NCBI GenBank assembly: GCA_965212505.1
Contig: OZ243123.1
Span: 4,402,001 to 4,466,000 of the forward strand
DNA: 64,000 nt
Source of the DNA: JAHEKO01 sp965212505
GTDB taxonomy: Bacteria > Acidobacteriota > Thermoanaerobaculia > Multivoradales > JAHEKO01
Direction: 5' to 3'
The notes below the pieces were generated by a model, which saw only the letters and a program-made list of their open reading frames with translations, was not told the origin of the DNA and searched no databases. Shown here one piece after another: positions 9,075 through 18,338 of this stretch (the stretch's first letter is position 1; the number at the start of each line of letters is the position of its first letter). A program made the translations under genes and the position numbers.

Positions 9075-9098
9075 GGGTACGCCGGGTACGCCGGGTAC
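9072..9098. repeat. Three tandem copies of a 9-bp motif
   Basis: GCCGGGTAC repeated three times at the outer edge of type B copy 4, where other copies have it once. It looks like a slippage expansion. Confidence 0.75.
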
Positions 9099-9169
9099 GA
9101 GAGACAACAGATCCCTGCAACCGCACGGAAGCCGAGCCGCTCGCCAGGCGCCCAAGAGACAGAGGCTCA

Positions 9170-9201
9170 AACAAAAATGGGCCCCCACGAGGGGGGCCCG
9201 A
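9170..9201 (-). terminator. Intrinsic terminator of the TonB-dependent receptor gene
   Basis: On the minus strand GGGCCCCC-TCGT-GGGGGCCC forms a GC-rich stem followed by ATTTTTGTTT, a classic U-tract. It lies about 50 bp beyond the receptor stop codon. Confidence 0.85.
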
Positions 9202-9247
9202 GAAAAAGGAACGAACCCGGCAACCCGGGTCCGAAATTAGTCGGAAA

Positions 9248-12229
9248 CTAGAAGCGGAACCGGACGCCCAGCTGTACCTGACGCTGCCCGATGTCCTCGA
9301 GCCGATCGTCGGCCAGCCCAAACGTCGCGCTGGTGGGATCGCGCTCGTTGTCGCCGCCGAAACCACCGTCCAGCTCGAAGCTCTGGTCGTCGAGAAGGTT
9401 GAAGACCTCGACGAACAACTCAGCCTCGTAGCGACTGCCGAACTCAAAGCCCTTCGACGCGCGAAGGTCGATGCGCGAAACGGACTCGTTCTCTCCGGTG
9501 TTTCTCGCCACGACTCGGCCATTGACGACAGGCCGCGCGTCGGGGCAGTTGAATCCGAGAGTGAAGAAGCCGCAATTCACGAAGTCGGCGTCGGCGTCGG
9601 TCAGGTTGAACGGACGACCTGAACGGTACTCGACGATGCCGCTGATACGGAACTTGTACGGCAGCTCGACCAGGCCGCTGACGACCAGTCGGTTCTCGAC
9701 GTTGCGAGTGGACTTACCCCAGTCGTAGCGAGGATCGACCGAGACGATGCTCGGCGGGTCGCCGAACGGATCGCTCACGGCGACCGAAACCGTCTGGTCC
9801 GTCGCGCTGCGCTCGTTGGAATCGGTGTCCATGTCGTCGGCCCAGGTGTAGTGCGCCTGGAACATGGTGCGTCCCGAGAAGCGCTTGTTCACCTTGAGCG
9901 TGACCGACTGGTACTCGGACTCGCCGATCGACTGACGCGTGAAGATCTCGTTGAAGTTGGGGTTGGGACGGGTCGAAGAGTAGATCGGCCGCCCGAACTC
10001 ATCGAAGGTCACCGAACGGTTCATCTCGATGTTGGACTGCAGGTTGTCGCCTTCCGCGTAGACAACGTCGACGCCCGCGGACCAGTTCGAGGCCAGCTGG
10101 CGCTCGTAGCCGACGTTGACTCGGGTCGTCTTCGCATCCTCGAAGGACGGGTCGACGAAGGCCGGCGAGTTCGGAGCACCCAACGGCGGGTTCTCGTTGT
10201 CGATCGGCGTGCCGAGCGGAACGAAACCGAGGTCGCCAGGGCCAACGGTGATCCGACCGAGGAACGGGAAGATACCCGGCTGCTGCACCTGGCTCGCGAA
10301 GATCAGGGACGGCGTGCGACCGTAGAAGACGCCGAAGCCACCGCGGATGACGTCCTTGCCGCTGTCGCCAGGCGTGTAGGTGAAGCCGAAGCGCGGGGCG
10401 AGGTGATCGTCATCCGGAATCTCTCGCGCCGCCGCGAAGACGTGGTTGAGGCCATCCGGATTGTCGGTCTCACTCCAGCGGAAGCCGTAGGAGAGCGTCA
10501 GCTTGTCGTTCGGGCGCCAGGTGTCCTGGGCGTAGAACGAGGTGATGACCTGCTTCTCGTCGTAGTTCGGGAAGGTTGTGTCACCGAACCAGATGCGAGC
10601 GGCCGACGCGTTGTCGTTGAGGAAATCCTCGACGCCGTTGAAGTCGTAGCGGCCGTCGAGGCTACCCGCGAACAGCTGCGACAGATCGTCCGACTGGTAG
10701 TCGAGACCGAACTTGAGGTCGTGCGCACCGAAGAGGTACGAGAAGTTGTTCTGAATCTGGGTCTTCTCTTCTTCGACAAAAATCGGCAGGAAGTCGAACT
10801 TACCGATGTTGTCGGCGCCGGCGCCGTCACGGCCGCGGAACCGAATCTGCGCCTCGATCGGCTCGCCGACACGCAGCGAGAGACGGTCGAGGTTGTCGGT
10901 CAGTCGCTGGGCACGGAACTCGTTGACCTTGTTCGTGCCGATGACCGAAACCACCTGGCCAACAAAGGAGATCGTGTCTTCCAGCTTCTCGGACTCTTCG
11001 TCACGGAAGCCGGAGATGCGCTCGTAGTCGGTGAAGTTGATTCGGAAGGTACCGGTGTTCGACTGGTTGAACTGGTGATCGATCTTGCCGAAGAGGATCA
11101 GGTTGTCGACGTCGCGGGTGAAGGAGAGGCTCGCCGTCCGGCCGTTGACCGGATCGGGGGCTGCCACACCGTCGTCGTTCGGCACGTAGCCGGCAACCAG
11201 CGAATCGAATCCACGGGCGAGCAGTGCGTCATAGGCACCCTTCACGTTGAGGGTGTCGGTGCTCGGCTCGGTACGGCTCGTCTGGTCGTACGAGAAGAAG
11301 AAGTGCGTCCGGTCCTTCTTGATCGGACCACCCACGCTCGCTCCCCAGTTCTGGCGCTCGAACTCGTCGACCGGAATGTCCTCGGTCCGGCCGTTCGAGC
11401 GATCGAACGGCGACTGCTCGAGATCCTCGGCCATGCCGTCGTCGCGGAAGAAGAAGAACGCCGATCCCTTGAGATCGTTGGTACCCGACTGGGTGACCAC
11501 GTTGATGTAGCCGCCACCGTTGCTGCCGTACTCGGGCAGGAAGCCGGAGGTGACCACCTGGAACTCCTTGACGGAGTCCATGGCCACGATGAGGCCGTCG
11601 TTCTCAGTCGCCTCGCCACCGCTGCCGTAGCCGAAGAAGGCGCTCTTGTTGTCGACACCGTCGACGTTCAGGCCCGAGTAGATGCCGCGCTGACCGCTCA
11701 TGGTGATGAAACCACGCGAGGTATCGGCGGATACGGTGGGCGTGAGGTACGCGAAGTCAGTGAAGTCGCGGCCGAGAATCGGCAGTGCGTCGATCTCCAT
11801 CTCGCCGACGTAGGCGGCGGCCGAGGAGCGGCTGACCTCGATCAACGGCGACTCGGAGGTCACGGTGATGGCCTCGGTGACGGTCCCGACGCCCATGCTG
11901 AAGTTGACGTCGAGGGTCTGACCAAGACCGAGCGTGACGTTCTCCGCCTGCACGGTCTGCATCCCTTCGAGCGCAGCGACGACCGTGTAGATGCCGGTCT
12001 TGAGCGCCTTACCCTTGTAGATACCCTCACCGTTGCTCACGGTGACGGTCGAGATACCCGTCTCCTGGTTCGTCAACGTCACGGTGACACCCGGGAGCGG
12101 CTCAGACGTATCGTCCGAAGTGACCTTTCCCTGAATCTCGCCGCCGGTCTGCGCAAAGACCATTGTCGGCGCGCAGAGAGCCACGATCAGACATGCGATC
12201 AGGCCCCCCAACAAACTTGTTCGCCTCAT
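9248..12229 (-). CDS. TonB-dependent receptor, Oar-like
   Basis: 993 aa from the ATG at 12229, chosen because AGGAGA stands at good spacing before it and it opens the signal peptide MRRTSLLGGLIACLIVALC. After cleavage (about residue 26) comes a carboxypeptidase-regulatory-like domain (about residues 30-110, GKVTSDDTSEPLPGVTVTL), then a plug with the TLGLGQTLDVNF linker and a beta-barrel. The chain ends in the aromatic F-R-F typical of outer-membrane barrels. Such Oar-like receptors are abundant in Acidobacteriota and Myxococcota; the ligand, perhaps a peptide or glycan, cannot be read from sequence. It is monocistronic with its own terminator. Confidence 0.9.
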   Translation of the reverse strand: MRRTSLLGGLIACLIVALCAPTMVFAQTGGEIQGKVTSDDTSEPLPGVTVTLTNQETGISTVTVSNGEGIYKGKALKTGIYTVVAALEGMQTVQAENVTLGLGQTLDVNFSMGVGTVTEAITVTSESPLIEVSRSSAAAYVGEMEIDALPILGRDFTDFAYLTPTVSADTSRGFITMSGQRGIYSGLNVDGVDNKSAFFGYGSGGEATENDGLIVAMDSVKEFQVVTSGFLPEYGSNGGGYINVVTQSGTNDLKGSAFFFFRDDGMAEDLEQSPFDRSNGRTEDIPVDEFERQNWGASVGGPIKKDRTHFFFSYDQTSRTEPSTDTLNVKGAYDALLARGFDSLVAGYVPNDDGVAAPDPVNGRTASLSFTRDVDNLILFGKIDHQFNQSNTGTFRINFTDYERISGFRDEESEKLEDTISFVGQVVSVIGTNKVNEFRAQRLTDNLDRLSLRVGEPIEAQIRFRGRDGAGADNIGKFDFLPIFVEEEKTQIQNNFSYLFGAHDLKFGLDYQSDDLSQLFAGSLDGRYDFNGVEDFLNDNASAARIWFGDTTFPNYDEKQVITSFYAQDTWRPNDKLTLSYGFRWSETDNPDGLNHVFAAAREIPDDDHLAPRFGFTYTPGDSGKDVIRGGFGVFYGRTPSLIFASQVQQPGIFPFLGRITVGPGDLGFVPLGTPIDNENPPLGAPNSPAFVDPSFEDAKTTRVNVGYERQLASNWSAGVDVVYAEGDNLQSNIEMNRSVTFDEFGRPIYSSTRPNPNFNEIFTRQSIGESEYQSVTLKVNKRFSGRTMFQAHYTWADDMDTDSNERSATDQTVSVAVSDPFGDPPSIVSVDPRYDWGKSTRNVENRLVVSGLVELPYKFRISGIVEYRSGRPFNLTDADADFVNCGFFTLGFNCPDARPVVNGRVVARNTGENESVSRIDLRASKGFEFGSRYEAELFVEVFNLLDDQSFELDGGFGGDNERDPTSATFGLADDRLEDIGQRQVQLGVRFRF

Positions 12230-12540
12230 ACCTGTTCTCCTGTGCGTGGTTACAGTCATTCCCTCTAGGTTCCTGTTAGCGGAGCGATGAGAATAGCGAA
12301 AAACGGCCCGAATTTGAGCCGGATAGGTGTGGCATTTCCATGACAAGCAACAGCCCATGTCCCGGTCGCTCGGCGGCGATTTCGAGAACCTGCTTCACTG
12401 CTCAGGCTCGACCCTCGCCGCCCCTTAGAGCACCGAAACTCTGTGTTCGGTTTGGACCCTTTCCCATATGCAGAGTACTGCAACGGCAAGGCCCCACGCA
12501 ATGCCCAAGTTGAGCATTACGGTTCACAAAATTGAACCGC

Positions 12541-12567
12541 AAAAGCTCCACGAGGGGGCGAGCTTTT
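12541..12567 (-). terminator. Hairpin after the M16 protease pair
   Basis: Perfect 8-bp inverted repeat AAAAGCTC / GAGCTTTT around an 11-base loop, 10 bp past the stop codon of the M16-like gene on the minus strand. The T-rich arm supplies the only U-tract. The rest of the 12230-12576 gap is AT-richer than its surroundings and should hold the receptor gene promoter, but I could not pick convincing boxes. Confidence 0.6.
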
Positions 12568-12576
12568 GGGTCGACT

Positions 12577-14715
12577 TCAGGCGGCCGGGCGCACGAACAG
12601 TGAAGCGTCGATCTCGGGGTTGATCTCGAGAGATTGAGATGTCGTCGTCGCGAACTCGACACCGTCGATCGAGGTCGCCTGGACATGCGGCACGAGATAC
12701 CCATCCACCTCTCGGTAGTCCGAGTAGAAGACCTCGAAGTTACCCGGCGCCCCCGTGAACGGATGGATGCTCTGGTACGTCTGCTTGAGTGCGCGTCCGG
12801 CGGCGTCGACACACAGCCTCGAGGCGGCCGGACCCAACGTCACCTCTACCCAGTCGCAGGCGACACCGTCCACTTCGCCACTGCCGCCCGCAACGGCTTC
12901 CACCGCCGAGGGGTCACCGTAGCGTGCGAGATAGAGCAGGTTTCGCCCAAGGTCGGCCACGTGCCGCTGCACCTGATCGCCGGGAAGGTCCCGCTGCTGG
13001 CCGTTCATCGCCTGGTAGCCGGCCCCGTCGCTGACCACCATGACCTGCTCGCCCATGGGCATGCGCAAGAGGACGTGGATCTGGTCGGGCAGGACAAGCG
13101 TGAACTCCTGTTCGAGCTCCATCGACTGGCCCTGCATGCTCACCACGACCTGGTCGACGATCCGGAACGCCTTGAGCCCCTCGGCTCCACCCGCAGCTGT
13201 TGCGGAGCGCAAGCGCGCCAGGATCGCGGCACCGGCGGCCCGCGTCTCTTCGTTCACGGCAAGTGAGGCCTCCGCCGACGGTGGCGGCGGAATGGTGATG
13301 TCGATCTCGGTCACCTCTCCGAAGCTCGACACCGGCCGGTCGAAGTCGGCGGCCTTTCCGACAACCAGGAGCTTCGCCTTGTCGGGATGCAGATACGCCT
13401 CGGCGACGCGCTGCACGTCGGCGCCGGTGACCTTCTCGATGTTGCCGCGATAGGCGTCGAGGAAGTCGAGGGGCAGGCCATAGTAGGTGAAGAGCATCTG
13501 CTGGCCCAGCACCTGCCCCTTGGTGGCGTAGTTGAAGATGAAGGAGTTGAGGAGTGCATCGCGCGCCTTGCCCAGCTCGTCTTCGGTCGCCGGCTCGGTG
13601 ATCATGCCGCGAATCTCCGTGTAGAGCGCGTCGACCGCTTCACCCATCGACTCCGACTTCGTTTGCAAGCCGAAACTGGCGACACCGGGGTAGGCAAAGC
13701 CCGCGCCGACGCTGCCGCGCACGCTGTAGGCGAGTCCCTTCTCAGACCGAATGCGCGAGAAGAGTCGCGCCGAGAAGCCGCCGCCGAGAACCTCGTTCAT
13801 GACCACAACCGGGAAGTAGTCGGGGTTGTCGTAGCGGATGCCGAGGTGACCCAGGCGAATGTTCGCCTGCGCCACGTCCGACTTCTCGATGAAGTAGACG
13901 CCGGCCTTCTCTTCACTCGTGACCTGGGGCTCCGGCTCGGCAAACGCCGGTCCCGCCGGCCAACCGCCGAAGGCGGCCTCGAGCTTGCGCTTCATCTCGG
14001 CGCTGTCGAAGTCTCCGACCACACCGATATAGATGTTGTTGGGGTGGTAGTACTTCCCGTGCCAGGCGACCAGGTCGTCGCGGGTAATCGCCGCGACCGA
14101 CGCGTATTCGATCGTTCGCGACATCGCCGACTCGCCTCCGTAGATGAGGCGACTGAACTCGCGCGACGTGATCCCGCCAACGTCGTCGTTTCGCCGGGCG
14201 ATCGAGGAGTTCGCCTGTACCTTCGCGAGCTCGAGCTTGTCCTCGGAGAACTCGGGGAAGCGCAGCACCTCGACGAAGACCGGTAGCACTTCGTCGAGAT
14301 CACCCTTCAGACAGTCCATCGACGCGAAGCCGACCGCCGTGCTGATGCTGGTCTCGACAGAGGCGGCTCGCGACTCGAGGAAGTCGTCGATCTCGTCGCC
14401 GTTCATCGAACGTGTGCCACCGATGCGCTGCACCGCGCCGACGATGCCGGCGAGACCGGCCTTGTCTGCCGGCTCCCAGACGGAACCGGTGCGAACACGC
14501 GCGGTGACCTGAATCAACGGCAACTCGTGATCCTCGAGCAGGAAGATCTTCATACCGTTCGGCAGGTCGTAGACCTCCGGCGTCGGAATCTCGAACGGCG
14601 CGAGCTCGGGGAACTCGATGTCGCGATGGTCGTCGACCTGCGCCGAGAGCGGCGCGACGGCGACGAGCACCACGGCCAAGCTGTAGATCAGGAATTGGAG
14701 TTTGGTAGTTCTCAT
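12577..14715 (-). CDS. M16-family protease-like protein, inactive-type subunit
   Basis: 712 aa with a signal peptide (residues 1-25, PLSAQ). Two M16/pitrilysin-like domains follow, then a C-terminal extension of about 200 aa. Where active M16 proteases have HxxEH this protein reads AGIVGAVQRIG, so it cannot bind the catalytic zinc in the usual way. It is translated with an ATGA overlap from the preceding M16 gene, which does have the motif. This pairing of active and inactive subunits mirrors mitochondrial processing peptidase and heterodimeric bacterial M16 enzymes, so the two probably form a periplasmic peptidase dimer (inference). Confidence 0.85.
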   Translation of the reverse strand: MRTTKLQFLIYSLAVVLVAVAPLSAQVDDHRDIEFPELAPFEIPTPEVYDLPNGMKIFLLEDHELPLIQVTARVRTGSVWEPADKAGLAGIVGAVQRIGGTRSMNGDEIDDFLESRAASVETSISTAVGFASMDCLKGDLDEVLPVFVEVLRFPEFSEDKLELAKVQANSSIARRNDDVGGITSREFSRLIYGGESAMSRTIEYASVAAITRDDLVAWHGKYYHPNNIYIGVVGDFDSAEMKRKLEAAFGGWPAGPAFAEPEPQVTSEEKAGVYFIEKSDVAQANIRLGHLGIRYDNPDYFPVVVMNEVLGGGFSARLFSRIRSEKGLAYSVRGSVGAGFAYPGVASFGLQTKSESMGEAVDALYTEIRGMITEPATEDELGKARDALLNSFIFNYATKGQVLGQQMLFTYYGLPLDFLDAYRGNIEKVTGADVQRVAEAYLHPDKAKLLVVGKAADFDRPVSSFGEVTEIDITIPPPPSAEASLAVNEETRAAGAAILARLRSATAAGGAEGLKAFRIVDQVVVSMQGQSMELEQEFTLVLPDQIHVLLRMPMGEQVMVVSDGAGYQAMNGQQRDLPGDQVQRHVADLGRNLLYLARYGDPSAVEAVAGGSGEVDGVACDWVEVTLGPAASRLCVDAAGRALKQTYQSIHPFTGAPGNFEVFYSDYREVDGYLVPHVQATSIDGVEFATTTSQSLEINPEIDASLFVRPAA

Positions 14716-16244
14716 GAGTCGCCCTGCTCCTCGGTGTAGAGCATCGCCACCGTTCGGTTGCTCTCCTTGAACGTCTCCTGCGCGACGCGCTGGAGGTCCT
14801 CCTTGGTCAGCGCATCGATTCGATCGACCTGGTGGAAGAGTTCCCGCCAGTCGCCGAACAGTGCCTGGAAGTTGGCCAGTTGGCGCCCGATGCCCGAGTT
14901 GCTCCGCAAGCCGCGAATCAGGTTGGCCTTGACACGGGTCTTCACCCTCTGCAGCTCTTCGTCGCTGACCGGTTCGTTCTTGACGCGCTCGATCTCCTCG
15001 CGAATCGCCACCTGGACCTCCTCGTTGGTGTGCCCGGGAGCCGGAACGGCGAAGAAGAGAAGGAGGGTCGGGTACTTGTTGCCGGGGAAGCCGTTGAAGG
15101 CTGACGCCTGGACGGCGATCTTCTGATCGCGCACCAGGCTCCGGTAGAGACGAGAGGTGCGGCCGGTCGAGAGAATGTCCTGCAGTGCGTCGTAGACCAC
15201 GTCGTCAGGATGCGTTACCGACGGCCGGTGGTAGCCCTCGGCGTAGAGCGGTTGTGACGGATCGGGGACGCGCACGATGCGCTCACCGATCTGCTCCGGC
15301 TCCACGGTCCGTAGCGGCGGCGTCGGCTCCCCGACCTCGAGGCGTCCGAAGTAGCGATCGAGGATCGGCAGGATCTTCTGCGCGTCGATCGCGCCGACGA
15401 TCGAGATGATCATGTTGCTCGGCGTGTAGTACTTGTCGTAGAACTCGTGAGCGTCCTCACGGGTGAACGACTGCAGGTCGCTCATGTGACCGATCCCGAG
15501 GCTCTGGTAGGGATGCGCGATGAAGGCGGCCGACACGAACTGCTCGAGCATGCGCCCGAACGGCTGGCTGTCGATCCGCAGCCGGCGCTCCTCCATCACC
15601 ACGTCGCGCTCCTTGTAGAATTCACGCAGCACCGGGTCGAGAAAGCGCTCCGACTCGAGGTGCGCCCAGAGTTCGACTCGATTCGCCGGGAACGAGATGT
15701 AGTAGTCGGTGCGATCCATCGCGGTCGAAGCGTTGAGGCCGACCCCCCCGGCGCGATCGATGATCTCGCCGAACTCGTTGGCAACCACGAACTCACGCGC
15801 GGCGTCCTGCGCCTCTTCCAGCGCCTTGCCGAGTTCGGCCAGTCGCTCGGCGTCGGGACCTCCGCGCTTGAGCCGCTCGGCGTCGTAAGCGTCGTAGGCC
15901 TCGTCGACGCGCGCCATCGCCTCGGCTTCCGCCTCGGGGTCCTGGGTGCCGATTCGGGTCGTCCCCTTGAACGCCATGTGCTCGAACATGTGCGCCAGGC
16001 CGGTGATCCCCGGGACCTCTTGCGCGGCGCCAACATCGACGTAGGTGTAGAACGAGACCACCGGAGCGCCCGGGCGCTCGTAGATCAGGAAGGTCAGTCC
16101 GTTGTCCAACCGGTGCTCGGTGACCTTCTCCTCGAACGACTCGAGGTTCTGGGCCGCGGACGGCGCAGGGGTCACCAGCAGCATCAGCGCGGCCAGAACG
16201 GGCATCACGGCCGTGAACGCCCGACTTCGTCTCGTTTGTCTCAT
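14712..16244 (-). CDS. Secreted M16-family zinc protease, catalytic subunit
   Basis: 510 aa from the ATG at 16244, which follows GAGGTGG and opens a signal peptide ending SAAQ (residue 32). The catalytic H85-M-F-E88-H89 lies in GLAHMFEHMAFKGTTRIGTQ, the inverted zinc motif of M16 metallopeptidases. An insertion rich in Glu, Ala and Arg (about residues 105-150) follows. Its last four bases overlap the start of the inactive-type partner, so the two are translationally coupled. Substrate unknown, likely periplasmic peptides. Confidence 0.9.
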   Translation of the reverse strand: MRQTRRSRAFTAVMPVLAALMLLVTPAPSAAQNLESFEEKVTEHRLDNGLTFLIYERPGAPVVSFYTYVDVGAAQEVPGITGLAHMFEHMAFKGTTRIGTQDPEAEAEAMARVDEAYDAYDAERLKRGGPDAERLAELGKALEEAQDAAREFVVANEFGEIIDRAGGVGLNASTAMDRTDYYISFPANRVELWAHLESERFLDPVLREFYKERDVVMEERRLRIDSQPFGRMLEQFVSAAFIAHPYQSLGIGHMSDLQSFTREDAHEFYDKYYTPSNMIISIVGAIDAQKILPILDRYFGRLEVGEPTPPLRTVEPEQIGERIVRVPDPSQPLYAEGYHRPSVTHPDDVVYDALQDILSTGRTSRLYRSLVRDQKIAVQASAFNGFPGNKYPTLLLFFAVPAPGHTNEEVQVAIREEIERVKNEPVSDEELQRVKTRVKANLIRGLRSNSGIGRQLANFQALFGDWRELFHQVDRIDALTKEDLQRVAQETFKESNRTVAMLYTEEQGDS

Positions 16245-16426
16245 CGCCACCTCGTAGGTACTTTCGATTGTCTGAGCCCGAGCAGGAACCGAACCTCCGG
16301 CGCGAGGCCATTCAAATTCATGAATCTGAGTCGCGCTCTCGGGGTCTCGTCGTAGGTACGACGCTCGCTTGCGCGAGTTTCCTTCTCGTGCCCGCAAATG
16401 CGTGCAAGTCACTTGCCGGGTCCGGC

Positions 16427-17674
16427 TCAGCCGGTCGCTCGACGCAGCACGATCGAGGCGTTGGTGCCTCCGAACCCGAAGTTGTTCGTGAGCACGACTC
16501 GCGGCGCGTCGTCGGACGGCTCTCGAACGATCGGCAGGTCCGCCATCTCGGGGTCGACTTCGTCGATGTTGATCGACGGCGCCAGGAAGCCCTCTTCGAG
16601 CATGCCGACGCAGAAGATCAACTCGAGAGCGCCGGCAGCGCCGATGCCGTGCCCGGTCATCGACTTGGTCGACGAGAAACGGGGAACGTCGCCTCCAAAG
16701 ACGCGGCGTAGTGCGTTCGTCTCCGAAAGATCGCCCGCGATCGTCGCCGTCCCGTGAGTGTTGACGTAGTCGACGTCCTCAGGAGAAAGGTCGGCATCGG
16801 CGATCGCGAGTCGCATGCACTCCGCGGTCTGGACGCCGCTCGGCTCGGGCAACACCAGGTCGTGACCGTCCGAGTTGGCGGCGAAGCCGACGATCTCGGC
16901 CCGTATCCGCGCCCCTCGGGCTCTGGCCTTCTCGAGGTTCTCCAGAACCACGATCCCCCCGCCACCACTGATGACAAAACCATCCCGGCCGGCGTCAAAC
17001 GGGCGCGAGGCGCGCTCGGGAGTGTCGTTGTAGCGCGTCGAGAGGGCGACCCGCAGCCCGGCGAACGACGCGGTGACCAGTTCGTTGCAGTCTTCGCCGC
17101 CGCCGGCAACCGCGCGATCGACGACCCCGGCGCGGATCAGCTGGCACGCCTGGGAGATGTTGTGCGCCGACGTGGCACAGGCCGAACTAATCGAGAAGCT
17201 GGGTCCGCGAACACCCAGCAGGTTGGCGACCCCCGCGCTGGTCGAGCTCGCCATGCAGCGCAAGACGGTGAACGGGTCGACCCGCCGCGTCTTGCCGTCG
17301 AAGGCGAGCTGGCAGGCTTTGAAGAGCGACCGTGCGCTGCCGATGCCGCTCCCGACAATGCAGGCGGTGCGAGCGCTGGCAACCTCTTCTTCCGGGAGCC
17401 CAGAGTCGCGCACTGCATCCAGGGCAGAGATCCCGCAGTAGATGGCGCTATCCGCCATCCCCAGAACCAGCTTCTTGGGCAGACCGACGCTCGCGCGCTT
17501 CTCCGCAATATCGCCGACCAGACCCGCAACCTGACTCTTGATGCCGAAGTCACCCCACTCGGGCACGGCGCTCAGACCGCTCTCCCCGGCTCGAATGCGG
17601 GGCAGAACCGTCTCGTAGTCGTGCCCGAGGCACGAGACCAATCCGACTCCGGTGACGGCGACGCCGTGGGACAA
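16427..17674 (-). CDS. Beta-ketoacyl-ACP synthase (FabB/FabF family)
   Basis: 415 aa, condensing an acyl thioester with malonyl-ACP. The nucleophile is Cys166 in SISSACATSAHNISQA; the two catalytic histidines are in VNTHGTATIAGD and STKSMTGHGIGAAGALE. SSTSAGVANLLG is also KAS-typical. The start lies 2 bp after the stop of an acyl carrier protein gene, so the two work together. Absence of other fatty-acid genes here suggests either a split primary fab locus or a specialised acyl chain (inference); the phosphopantetheinyl transferase and malonyl-CoA synthetase at 46.8-49.1 kb could supply it. Confidence 0.9.
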   Translation of the reverse strand: MSHGVAVTGVGLVSCLGHDYETVLPRIRAGESGLSAVPEWGDFGIKSQVAGLVGDIAEKRASVGLPKKLVLGMADSAIYCGISALDAVRDSGLPEEEVASARTACIVGSGIGSARSLFKACQLAFDGKTRRVDPFTVLRCMASSTSAGVANLLGVRGPSFSISSACATSAHNISQACQLIRAGVVDRAVAGGGEDCNELVTASFAGLRVALSTRYNDTPERASRPFDAGRDGFVISGGGGIVVLENLEKARARGARIRAEIVGFAANSDGHDLVLPEPSGVQTAECMRLAIADADLSPEDVDYVNTHGTATIAGDLSETNALRRVFGGDVPRFSSTKSMTGHGIGAAGALELIFCVGMLEEGFLAPSINIDEVDPEMADLPIVREPSDDAPRVVLTNNFGFGGTNASIVLRRATG

Positions 17675-17676
17675 GG

Positions 17677-17943
17677 TCAGTCGTCCTCGGACGGCGCTTG
17701 CTCGAGCTTGCCCTCGATGAGGTCGGCCAGATCGCCCACCGTCTCGAGCTTCTCCAGTTCGTCGTCCTCGACGACGATGCCGAAGTTCTCTTCGAGGTCC
17801 ATGACCAGGGTGATCGCCTGGAGTGAACCCAGGTCGAGGTCTTCCCGCAACGAGGTTTCGGGGGTCACCTCTCCCGCAGCCACCTCTTCATCCGAGGCGT
17901 CGACGAGATGACCCACCAGCGTTTCCCAGGTCGAGTCCGCCAT
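17677..17943 (-). CDS. Acyl carrier protein
   Basis: 88 aa from the ATG at 17943; a TTG nine bases upstream is an alternative. The phosphopantetheine-bearing Ser is Ser40 in LDLGSLQAITLVMDLEENFG. The residue before it is Gly rather than the usual Asp, as in some specialised ACPs. The acidic composition and length fit the family. The partner ketosynthase starts 2 bp after its stop. Confidence 0.85.
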   Translation of the reverse strand: MADSTWETLVGHLVDASDEEVAAGEVTPETSLREDLDLGSLQAITLVMDLEENFGIVVEDDELEKLETVGDLADLIEGKLEQAPSEDD

Positions 17944-18011
17944 AACCGGCAAAATCTATCATCGACGGGGGTCTCTCCGGCACAGCTATCATCGGTCAGC
18001 CGAGCCGGACG

Positions 18012-18338
18012 ATGAACTCCCCAGACGTGGACAACTACACGCGCATCTACGACGTCGTACGACGCATCCCACGCGGCCGCGTCGCCACCTACGGTCAGAT
18101 CGCCGCGATCGCCGGGCTTCCCGGCCACGCTCGCCAGGTCGGCTACGCGCTGCACTCGCTATCCGACGGCTCCGACGTGCCCTGGCAACGCGTGATCAAC
18201 GCCAAAGGCGAGGTCAGCCCCCGCGCGACACCGGGCTGGGACGGCCTTCAGCGCCAGGTACTCGAAGACGAGGGCGTCGAGTTCGACGCCCGCGGACGGG
18301 TGAACCTGCGACGGTGTCGTTGGGACCCCGACCGCTAG
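18012..18338 (+). CDS. Alkyltransferase-like (ATL) DNA-binding protein
   Basis: 108 aa, the size of the DNA-binding domain of O6-alkylguanine-DNA alkyltransferase. VATYGQIAAIAGLPGHARQVGYAL is the helix-turn-helix and recognition part with the DNA-flipping Arg. The active-site PCHR is replaced by PWQR, so the acceptor Cys is Trp: this is an ATL protein, which marks alkylated guanines for nucleotide-excision repair rather than removing the alkyl group. Its stop codon overlaps that of the convergent phosphatase gene (shared CTAG). Confidence 0.9.
   Translation: MNSPDVDNYTRIYDVVRRIPRGRVATYGQIAAIAGLPGHARQVGYALHSLSDGSDVPWQRVINAKGEVSPRATPGWDGLQRQVLEDEGVEFDARGRVNLRRCRWDPDR

Noticed and set aside
7822..9098. 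CRISPR array
   Set aside because: Repeats are about 125 bp, alternate in orientation and have a period near 458 bp with conserved linkers; there are no short unique spacers and no cas genes.
9851..12268. Long open frame on the plus strand across the TonB receptor gene
   Set aside because: It is a mirror of the high-GC codon pattern of the receptor gene; its translation has no family features while the minus strand has a signal peptide, domains and a terminator.
18012..18338. Active O6-alkylguanine-DNA alkyltransferase
   Set aside because: The acceptor Cys is replaced by Trp (PWQR), so it cannot take up the alkyl group.
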